Source: DATKEU01 sp035544495
GTDB taxonomy: Bacteria; Myxococcota_A; Polyangia; Fen-1088
Direction of reading: 5' to 3'
Length of the DNA: 12,079 bases
Assembly (NCBI GenBank): GCA_035544495.1
Contig: DATKEU010000202.1
Coordinates: 1 to 12,079, forward strand
The position numbers were made by a program, and so were the translations under genes. Below are positions 7,592 through 12,079 of this stretch, in pieces. Position 1 is the first letter of the stretch, and the number at the start of each line of letters is the position of its first letter. Under the pieces are notes generated by a model. It worked only from the letters and a program-made list of their open reading frames with translations. It was not told the origin of the DNA and ran no database searches.

Positions 7592-7615
7592 AGCCTCGGA
7601 TCGGGAAGCGAGCAT

Positions 7616-8011
7616 ATGGGCGAAAGCGGTGAGCATCCAGAACCCGCTGCGCGCGCCGCGCGGGCGGCCGCGGGGCGCGCGCCGTTGATAGCGGTGCTGG
7701 TGCTGGTGCTGGCGGGGGGCGGGTGCGCCGGGCGACACCGGGGGCCGCGCACGCTGGCCACCTTCGGCGGCGTGATCGCTCTCGGTGGCAGCACCGCCTG
7801 GGTCATCGGCGAACGCAACGACAACCGCTCTGTTCTGACCGCCGGCGTGGCCGCCGTCGCGGCTGGCATCGCCGCCATGGTCGCCGCCGGCGGCTGGATG
7901 GCCGCCGCCGTCGCCTGCAACGCCGATCCCGATTGCCCCGACGACGAGCAGTGCAAGGAGATCCCCGCCCCGCCCGGCGGCATCCCTTACAAACAGTGCA
8001 TGGTGCGCTGA
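7616..8011 (+). CDS. Small Cys-rich membrane or lipoprotein-like protein
   Basis: A 131-aa protein I do not recognise. After an Ala/Arg-rich start, a hydrophobic run (23-33) ends in AGGGC with Cys37. This resembles a lipoprotein signal, although the residues before the Cys (GGG) deviate from the usual lipobox. Two further hydrophobic, Gly/Ala-rich segments follow (47-65 and 73-100), separated by the charged ERNDNR. The C-terminal tail has four cysteines (101, 107, 113, 128) in a pattern including DCPDDEQC, similar to small disulfide-bonded motifs common in myxobacterial secreted proteins. GGGAAG at 7603-7608 is a fair Shine-Dalgarno for ATG 7616. An in-frame ATG at 7574 would overlap the divergent barrel gene. 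The tail is presumably extracytoplasmic so that the disulfides can form. Confidence 0.65.
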   Translation: MGESGEHPEPAARAARAAAGRAPLIAVLVLVLAGGGCAGRHRGPRTLATFGGVIALGGSTAWVIGERNDNRSVLTAGVAAVAAGIAAMVAAGGWMAAAVACNADPDCPDDEQCKEIPAPPGGIPYKQCMVR

Positions 8012-8112
8012 CGCGACTGCCGAGGCCTGACGCGCGTCGCGACGTATGACGCGGCGATCACCAGCGGCGCTGCGGCCTTCCACTGACGGTGTTCGGCACC
8101 ATATTGGCGATC
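8012..8112. promoter_or_regulatory. Intergenic gap with candidate promoter for the WxxGxW gene
   Basis: A 101-bp gap. The hexamer CATATT (8100-8105), matching TATAAT at four positions, ends exactly 7 nt before ATG 8113. This is the same geometry as the other candidate leaderless promoters in this window. No Shine-Dalgarno precedes either ATG 8113 or the upstream GTG 8089, and I see no other structure. Confidence 0.3.
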
Positions 8113-8403
8113 ATGCGAAAAATGATGGTTGTATTGGGAACCTTCCTGACCCTTGCTCCATCGGCGGCCTTCGCGCGATGGCACCGCTGGCCGGCGGAGG
8201 GGCCTCCGCCCCCGCGAGAGGAGGTCATCGTCGCGCGACCCGGTTACGTCTATACACACGGGTACCACCGCTGGCATCGCGGCGAATACGTGTGGACGCG
8301 CGGGCATTACGTGCGCGAGCGGCCGGGCTGGAGATGGCACGACGGCGAGTGGGAATCGCGCGAAGGCCACTATGAGTGGCGTCCGGGAGGTTGGCGCCGC
8401 TGA
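8113..8403 (+). CDS. Secreted WxxGxW-repeat protein
   Basis: A 96-aa exported protein when started at ATG 8113; GTG 8089 would add eight residues. MRKMMVVLGTFLTLAPSAAFA is a clean signal peptide with cleavage after AFA at 21. After a Pro-rich linker (PPPPRE) come tandem aromatic repeats of the YXWGXW/WXXGXW type: WHRGEY (54-59), WTRGHY (61-66), WHDGEW (75-80) and WRPGGW (89-94), with a degenerate SREGHY (82-87). Such proteins are small, periplasmic or surface-exposed and functionally uncharacterised; the repeats probably stack into a short beta structure. It is followed by a hairpin and then by the convergent kinase gene. Confidence 0.8.
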   Translation: MRKMMVVLGTFLTLAPSAAFARWHRWPAEGPPPPREEVIVARPGYVYTHGYHRWHRGEYVWTRGHYVRERPGWRWHDGEWESREGHYEWRPGGWRR

Positions 8404-8433
8404 AATCGTCGCCGCCTTTCCGGCTCGAACCTC

Positions 8434-8459
8434 GAAGATCGACGAACCAATCGATCTTC
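8434..8459. terminator. Hairpin between convergent WxxGxW gene and kinase gene
   Basis: A perfect 9-bp inverted repeat GAAGATCGA / TCGATCTTC with an 8-nt loop, 30 bp after the plus-strand stop and 52 bp after the minus-strand kinase stop (8511). It is more AT-rich than its surroundings, which makes a chance origin less likely. No U-tract follows on either strand. It is best read as a bidirectional, possibly factor-assisted terminator or mRNA end. Confidence 0.5.
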
Positions 8460-8510
8460 AGCGGCACGTCGGCGGGCCGACGGTATCCCCATCGGCTCGG
8501 CGACGGTCGG

Positions 8511-10028
8511 TCAGGCGGCGCCGCCTTTAATCGTGTTCGCGGGCTGATCCGCGGCCGAATCTCTTTCTTTCGTCGGAGTGGCGTCTTCGCTGGCCGCGGG
8601 CGACGCCGGGGCGTCGCCGTGCAGAGCGGCGATGCTGGCGGCGTCGGGTTCATCCTCGTCGTTGGCCAGATCGGCCCAGTCGTCCTCGCGCGCGCCGTTG
8701 CCAATGTCGCTGTCCCCGGCCCGCACCTCGCCGGTGGTCTGGCGGGTGATGGGCGCGGGCGCCCCCGCGGCCGCCGGCGTCACGACCGGCGAGCCGTCGT
8801 TGATCTCCAGATCCATCGGCAGCGTGCGCTTGCGGTCCTTGCGGCGCGTGAGGAGGATCGGCTCGGGGCCCGGTGAACGGGCGCCACTGGCCTGGCCCGC
8901 CGGCCGGGGCGCGGGTGTTTGCGGGCTGGGCGGGGGCGTGCGGATCTCGCCGGCGGCCGCCGCCCGGTTGCCTTGACGCTTGACCTTCTGTAACGGGATG
9001 GGCGTGTTGGTCTGGTTTTGTGGCGGCTGTGGCATGCCGCGCGACCAGGGCGGCGACGCCTCGAGCGAGCGGCGATAGCGCACGGAACCGTAACAGCGTT
9101 GCAGCTCGTCGTAGAGCTCCTCCATCGACTGCTGGCGCGCGTTCGGATCCTTGGCCAGCGCGCGCATGATGAGCTGCTCCGCTTCTTCGGTGATCTCGTT
9201 GGCCACGCCGCGCTCGCGCGGGGGAATGACCGGCTGCGAGACCACCTTCATCATGACGTCGACCGGCGTGTCGCCCGAGAACGGGACGCGGCCGGTCAGC
9301 ATCTCGTAGAACATCACCCCCAGCGCCCAGATGTCCGAGCGCGGATCGCTGATGCCGACGCGCGCCGTCTCGGGCGCCATGTACTCGGGTGTGCCGAACA
9401 CGATCCCTTGCTGGGTCACGCGCCCTTCCGCCACCTCGGGGTCGTGCACCTTGGCCACGCCGAAGTCGAGGATCTTCACCAGGTCGAAGGTCTTCTCACG
9501 CTCGCTGACGGTGTGGGCGCCGCTCTCGTCGATGAATTGCCGGATCAGCTCGCGGCGCCCCTCGCGCGCCAGCAGCATCACGTTCTCCGGTTTCAGATCG
9601 CGATGGACGATTCCTTTGGCGTGCGCCGCGCCGACCGCGCCGGCCAGCTGGTTCATGATGGTGATGGCGCGCAGAAGCTGCAGGTGCTGCTCGCGGTGCA
9701 AGAGGGCATCCAGCGCTTCGCCGCGCAGGAACTCCATCACGAAGAAGACGGTTCCGTCGTTCGTCTTGCCGAAGTCGGTGACGTTGACGATGTTGGGATG
9801 GGCGATGAGGCTGGCCGCGCGCGCCTCGCGCAGAAACCGTTTGATCGATTCTTCGCGGCCGCCGTAACCCTCGTGAAGGATCTTTACCGCGACCTCTTTG
9901 CCGATATAAACGTGCTCGCCGCGATAGACGACCCCCATTCCGCCGCGCCCTACCAGCTCGTGAAGCTTGTACTTCCCGACCGTGGTTCCGGCGCGGGCAT
10001 CGACGGGAACGAATCGACTGGCGTGCAT
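8511..10028 (-). CDS. Soluble Ser/Thr protein kinase (Pkn2/Hanks type) with disordered tail
   Basis: A 505-aa cytoplasmic kinase. The kinase domain spans about 20-313: glycine loop GRGGMG (27-32), ATP lysine K49 (VAVKIL), alpha-C Glu68, catalytic HRDLKPEN (142-149, Asp144), DFG (188-190), GTPEYMAPE (212-220), DIWALG (232-237) and a late Arg298 (DPNARQ). Every catalytic residue is present, so it should be active. The segment between HRDLKPEN and DFG is long: residues 154-183, including a stretch rich in E, R and S, insert about 20 residues compared with usual family members. Residues 317-505 are low-complexity, first Pro/Gln-rich, then a basic patch RRKDRKR, then acidic and Ala-rich. There is no membrane segment and no recognisable sensor domain, so the input is unknown. 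No Shine-Dalgarno is seen at ATG 10028. It is divergent from rph. Substrates are unknown. Confidence 0.93.
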   Translation of the reverse strand: MHASRFVPVDARAGTTVGKYKLHELVGRGGMGVVYRGEHVYIGKEVAVKILHEGYGGREESIKRFLREARAASLIAHPNIVNVTDFGKTNDGTVFFVMEFLRGEALDALLHREQHLQLLRAITIMNQLAGAVGAAHAKGIVHRDLKPENVMLLAREGRRELIRQFIDESGAHTVSEREKTFDLVKILDFGVAKVHDPEVAEGRVTQQGIVFGTPEYMAPETARVGISDPRSDIWALGVMFYEMLTGRVPFSGDTPVDVMMKVVSQPVIPPRERGVANEITEEAEQLIMRALAKDPNARQQSMEELYDELQRCYGSVRYRRSLEASPPWSRGMPQPPQNQTNTPIPLQKVKRQGNRAAAAGEIRTPPPSPQTPAPRPAGQASGARSPGPEPILLTRRKDRKRTLPMDLEINDGSPVVTPAAAGAPAPITRQTTGEVRAGDSDIGNGAREDDWADLANDEDEPDAASIAALHGDAPASPAASEDATPTKERDSAADQPANTIKGGAA

Positions 10029-10194
10029 GGGGGAAGGATTGGGCGAGGTGCGTGAAGTGAAAGGCGCGGCAGAAATTTTTTTGGTTCCACCCCGTCGATT
10101 TCGACTCTACTACAGCTTTTTCCGAGGCCCGGGCAGTTTTTTCCCCAGCTGTGGGCTTCCGTGGGCGGCCTCGCACACTGTAGAGTGCCGGCCC
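10029..10194. promoter_or_regulatory. Divergent promoter region between kinase gene and rph
   Basis: A 166-bp region with two T-rich blocks (10076-10082, 10116-10121) and a third at 10137-10142, clearly more AT-rich than the genes. Plus strand: TAGAGT (10181-10186) ends 8 nt before the rph ATG at 10195. Minus strand: TAGAGT (10104-10109) is the best -10 candidate for the kinase, giving a leader of about 70 nt. It overlaps the near-palindrome GTCGA-TT-TCGAC (10094-10105), which sits where an operator at the start site would lie. The site and any regulator are unproven. Confidence 0.4.
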
Positions 10195-10908
10195 ATGCGC
10201 GCCGACGGCAGAGCCCCTGATCAGCTTCGATCGATCACCATCGCTCCTGACTTCAATCGGTACGCCGAAGGGTCGGTGCTGATCGCGTTCGGGGAGACGC
10301 GCGTCATCTGCACGGCGTCCGTCGAGGAGAAGGTGCCCCCGTTTCTGGAGGGACACGGCAAGGGCTGGGTCACCGCCGAGTACGGGATGCTGCCGCGGTC
10401 GACGCACACGCGGTCGGGCCGCAACCCGGGCGGCCGCGGGCAGGAGATCCAGCGCCTGATCGGGCGGGCGCTGCGGGCGGCCGTCGACACGCGCGCGCTG
10501 GGCCAGCGACAGATCACCGTCGACTGCGACGTCATTCAAGCCGACGGCGGCACGCGCACCGCCGCCATCACGGGCGGATGGGTGGCGCTGGCGCTGGCCG
10601 CGCGGCGGCTGGTCGCGTCCGGGAAGATCAACAAGGATCCGATCCGGCTGGCGGTGGCGGCCGTGTCGGCCGGGATCGTCGACGGTGAGGCGCGGCTGGA
10701 CCTGCCGTACGTCGAGGATTCGGCGGCGGAGGTCGACTGCAACTTCGTCATGACGGAGAGCGGGCGCTTCGTCGAGATCCAGGGGACGGCCGAGCGGGAT
10801 TCGTTCAGCGCCGAGGATTACGCGCGGCTGGTGGCGCTGGCCGCGGGTGGAATGAAGACGCTGTTCGCATTGCAGCGCGAGGCGCTGACGCGGGCGCGGC
10901 AGCCGTGA
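10195..10908 (+). CDS. rph: Ribonuclease PH
   Basis: A 237-aa phosphorolytic 3'-5' exoribonuclease that trims the 3' ends of tRNA precursors using inorganic phosphate; known family members form hexameric rings. Visible signatures: MRADGRAPDQLR at the start, AEYGMLPRST (61-70), the arginine-rich phosphate-binding stretch GRGQEIQRLIGRALR (80-94), DCDVIQADGGTRTA (110-123), the metal-binding acidic residues D175 and D181 (VEDSAAEVDCN) and VEIQGTAE (193-200). The length matches the family. The frame is open further upstream, but ATG 10195 is where homology begins and it has a TAGAGT box 8 nt before it. Its stop overlaps the rdgB start by 4 bp. A tRNA gene lies about 1.1 kb downstream. Confidence 0.96.
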   Translation: MRADGRAPDQLRSITIAPDFNRYAEGSVLIAFGETRVICTASVEEKVPPFLEGHGKGWVTAEYGMLPRSTHTRSGRNPGGRGQEIQRLIGRALRAAVDTRALGQRQITVDCDVIQADGGTRTAAITGGWVALALAARRLVASGKINKDPIRLAVAAVSAGIVDGEARLDLPYVEDSAAEVDCNFVMTESGRFVEIQGTAERDSFSAEDYARLVALAAGGMKTLFALQREALTRARQP

Positions 10909-11561
10909 AGGTCGTCGTCGCGACGCGCAACCGCGGCAAGCTGGTGGAGATCGTCGATCTGATCGGCGGCGGGGGCGGGGGCGGCGGCGGCGGCGGTGGT
11001 GCTGATGGGGCTGGTGGTGGCGGTGATCGCTGGGAGTTGGTGACGATCGACGACGTCGCGCCGGGCGCTGTGCTCCGCGAGGACGAGGAGACGTTCGAGG
11101 CGAACGCGCTGGCGAAGGCGCGCCAGGCGGCGGCGGCGACCGGGCTGCCGGCGATGGCCGACGATTCGGGGCTGGAGGTGGAGGCGCTGGCGGGCGCGCC
11201 CGGCGTGCGCTCGGCGCGGTACGCCGGCGAGCCTTGCGACGACGCGCGCAACAACGCGAAGCTGCTGGATGCCATGCGGGGCATGCCGGCGGCGCGGCGG
11301 CAGGCGCGCTTCCGCTGCGCCGCCGCGTTCGTCGACGGCGCGCGCGGCGTGGAGATCGTCGAGACGGGCGCGTGCGAGGGATCGATCCTGGAGGCCCCGC
11401 GCGGCAGCGGCGGGTTCGGGTACGACCCGCTGTTTCTGGTGCCGCGCGTGGGGAAGACCATGGCCGAGCTGCCGCTTGGCGAGAAGAACCAGCTGTCGCA
11501 CCGGGCGGCCGCGTTCCGGTCGCTGGCGGCGGCGCTCCGGGCGCGCGGGATCGGCGGCTGA
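10905..11561 (+). CDS. rdgB: RdgB/HAM1 non-canonical purine NTP pyrophosphatase
   Basis: A 218-aa enzyme that hydrolyses XTP, ITP and dITP to monophosphates, keeping deaminated purines out of nucleic acids. Visible: substrate-binding TRNRGK (7-12), ETFEANALAKA (62-72), ADDSGLEVEALAGAPGVRSARYAGE (85-109 region, with metal/catalytic D86-D87), GSGGFGYDPLF and KNQLSHRAAAF near the C-terminus. The GTG start lies inside the rph stop (GTGA), so the two are translationally coupled; rph-rdgB is a common bacterial pairing. Unusual: residues 21-40 are a glycine-rich insert (twelve Gly in a row, ADGA, four more Gly) encoded by a GGC/GGG/GGT run at 10965-11024. It lies between the first helix and second strand, where other family members have a short turn. 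The catalytic core looks intact. Confidence 0.95.
   Translation: MKVVVATRNRGKLVEIVDLIGGGGGGGGGGGGADGAGGGGDRWELVTIDDVAPGAVLREDEETFEANALAKARQAAAATGLPAMADDSGLEVEALAGAPGVRSARYAGEPCDDARNNAKLLDAMRGMPAARRQARFRCAAAFVDGARGVEIVETGACEGSILEAPRGSGGFGYDPLFLVPRVGKTMAELPLGEKNQLSHRAAAFRSLAAALRARGIGG
10965..11024 (+). repeat. Poly-glycine codon tract inside rdgB
   Basis: Twenty codons, sixteen of them GGN, with long G runs and (GGC)n stretches. Mixed third positions (c, g, t) show that it is not a freshly expanded pure triplet array, but the middle (about 10980-10994) is near-pure GGC and may be prone to slippage. It is also a G-quadruplex candidate. Confidence 0.8.
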
Positions 11562-11573
11562 GGCCGCGCGCGG

Positions 11574-11627
11574 GCGGGAGGGCGCGTGATCGCGGGAGGG
11601 CGCGCGATTGCGTGCGGGCACGCGATC
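11574..11627. repeat. Three tandem 18-bp imperfect repeats
   Basis: Units at 11574-11591, 11592-11609 and 11610-11627. Units 1 and 2 differ at two positions; units 2 and 3 differ at four. They follow the rdgB stop directly and run into the palindromes below. No protein-coding role is likely. Confidence 0.6.
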
Positions 11628-11649
11628 GATCGCGCACGCGCGCACGCAA
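11608..11649. repeat. Nested inverted repeats (cruciform-like) after rdgB
   Basis: An outer 9-bp pair TTGCGTGCG (11608-11616) and CGCACGCAA (11641-11649) encloses a perfect 14-bp palindrome CGCGATCGATCGCG (11621-11634) on almost the same centre. A smaller stem GCGTGC-GG-GCACGC (11610-11623) competes with both. It could act as an rdgB terminator, although no U-tract follows immediately, or as a protein-binding site upstream of the next promoter. Confidence 0.55.
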
Positions 11650-11654
11650 GACCA

Positions 11655-11683
11655 TTGCTGCGGCCGAAAAAAATTCTTACCAT
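11655..11683 (+). promoter_or_regulatory. Promoter of the 87-aa gene, probably leaderless
   Basis: TTGCTG (11655-11660), 17-bp spacer, TACCAT (11678-11683), 7 nt, then ATG 11691. This is the best-formed sigma-70-type promoter in the window: -35 with the TTG core, ideal spacing and a TAnnnT -10. A run of seven A (11667-11673) lies within the spacer. The predicted start site falls at or next to the ATG. Confidence 0.5.
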
Positions 11684-11690
11684 CTTGTCC

Positions 11691-11954
11691 ATGGTGCGGC
11701 GTGGAGTGCGGACCGTGGTCGATCTGCCGACGCTGCGGGCGTTGATGGACGACATCTCCGCCGGCATCCGCGTCCTTCAGTCGCGCGACGGCGTCGAGCT
11801 GTCCGACGAGCAGGTCCTCGAACGCGCCCGCAACATCGTCACCGGCTTGATGGGTAACTACCGCATCGTCTCGCTGGACGCCGTCCGCCCCGCGCGCCCC
11901 CGCGCCGCTGGCGAGCAGCTGGATCTGCTGCCGGTGCTCCCCACTCGCGCGTAG
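11691..11954 (+). CDS. Unrecognised small protein, 87 aa
   Basis: I do not recognise this protein. It begins at ATG 11691, chosen because a promoter with ideal spacing ends 7 nt upstream and because the open frame before it is repeat and palindrome sequence. Residues 10-60 look like a compact, mostly helical domain (DLPTLRALMDDISAGIRVL, then ELSDEQVLERARNIVTGLM). It is followed by GNYRIVSLDAV and a Pro/Ala/Arg-rich tail ending LDLLPVLPTRA. There is no signal peptide, membrane segment or cysteine, so it is probably cytoplasmic. The regular hydrophobic spacing and the promoter argue for a real gene. It lies between rdgB and tRNA-Pro on the same strand; its stop is 47 bp before the tRNA. Confidence 0.6.
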   Translation: MVRRGVRTVVDLPTLRALMDDISAGIRVLQSRDGVELSDEQVLERARNIVTGLMGNYRIVSLDAVRPARPRAAGEQLDLLPVLPTRA

Positions 11955-11980
11955 CACGTGCGCGGCTGGGCGCCGCTGTG

Positions 11981-11986
11981 TAAGAT
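11981..11986 (+). promoter_or_regulatory. Candidate -10 box of tRNA-Pro
   Basis: TAAGAT is the only good -10-like hexamer in the 47 bp between the 87-aa gene and the tRNA, 15 nt before the mature 5' end. There is no convincing -35, so co-transcription from upstream remains possible. Confidence 0.35.
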
Positions 11987-12001
11987 ACCCGCCGTTTCAA
12001 C

Positions 12002-12075
12002 CGGGGCGTAGCGCAGCCTGGTAGCGCGCCTGCTTTGGGAGCAGGATGCCGGAGGTTCGAATCCTCTCGCCCCGA
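12002..12075 (+). tRNA. tRNA-Pro (anticodon UGG)
   Basis: A complete 74-nt cloverleaf. Acceptor CGGGGCG (12002-12008) pairs with CGCCCCG (12068-12074), with discriminator A at 12075. D stem GCGC/GCGC (12011-12014, 12024-12027). Anticodon stem CCTGC/GCAGG with loop TTTGGGA and anticodon TGG at 12036-12038. T arm GGAGG-TTCGAAT-CCTCT, with one G-T pair. The C at position 1 is typical of tRNA-Pro. The 3' CCA is not encoded (CTGA follows), so a CCA-adding enzyme is needed. RNase PH, encoded upstream, processes such ends. The window ends four bases later. Confidence 0.96.
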
Positions 12076-12079
12076 CTGA

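Noticed and set aside
7034..7615. Upstream extension of the Cys-rich protein
   Set aside because: It is antisense to the beta-barrel gene; a Shine-Dalgarno at 7603-7608 supports ATG 7616.
6980..8403. The three envelope genes as a new secretion or defence system
   Set aside because: They differ in strand, have their own signals, and share no domain pointing to a joint function.
11574..11627. Tandem repeats as a CRISPR array
   Set aside because: Units are only 18 bp, contiguous, without spacers and without cas genes.
9496..11655. 719-aa minus-strand frame across kinase, rph and rdgB
   Set aside because: Arg/Pro/Ala-rich translation overlapping three confident genes in other frames.
11586..11690. 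N-terminal extension of the 87-aa protein from GTG 11586
   Set aside because: It would translate the tandem repeats, palindromes and promoter.

Overview
The window is very GC-rich, densely packed chromosomal DNA. It looks like a myxobacterium or close relative (Myxococcota, formerly Deltaproteobacteria). The reasons are the codon use, a large Pkn-type Ser/Thr kinase with a proline-rich tail, a small envelope protein with a DCPDDEQC-type cysteine cluster, and the near absence of Shine-Dalgarno sequences. I saw no insertion sequence, phage gene, CRISPR array or plasmid function. Most of it is conserved housekeeping sequence with a short accessory envelope patch in the middle.

Layout. Positions 1-320 hold no gene I can support. 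Next come a glutamate dehydrogenase (321-1670, minus) and, divergent after 21 bp, an RsmB-type rRNA m5C methyltransferase (1692-3056, plus). A DUF4105 membrane protein follows (3075-4352, plus); its 3' end overlaps by 29 bp the convergent RlmI-type methyltransferase gene (4324-5556, minus). A 93-bp divergent promoter region separates that gene from an M24 Xaa-Pro aminopeptidase (5650-6957, plus). The envelope patch is a small beta-barrel protein (6980-7591, minus), a Cys-rich membrane or lipoprotein-like protein (7616-8011, plus) and a secreted WxxGxW-repeat protein (about 8113-8403, plus). A cytoplasmic Ser/Thr kinase (8511-10028, minus) diverges from an rph-rdgB operon (10195-11561, plus). 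An array of short repeats and nested palindromes, an unrecognised 87-aa gene (11691-11954) and tRNA-Pro(UGG) (12002-12075) complete the window.

How the genes relate. Four loci act on RNA or its precursors: rsmB-like and rlmI-like (rRNA methylation), rph (tRNA 3' trimming) and tRNA-Pro. rdgB, translationally coupled to rph, cleans the nucleotide pool. The three envelope genes are probably unrelated jobs side by side. I found no convincing new multi-gene system.

The most useful new observation is regulatory. Four starts (3075, 5650, 10195, 11691) have a TAnnnT hexamer ending 7-8 nt before the ATG, and a fifth (8113) has an AT-rich hexamer at the same spacing, which is the signature of leaderless mRNAs. 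Other points worth a look are a glycine tract inside RdgB, an insert between the catalytic loop and DFG motif of the kinase, an 18-bp tandem repeat merging into nested palindromes, and hairpins placed between convergent genes.
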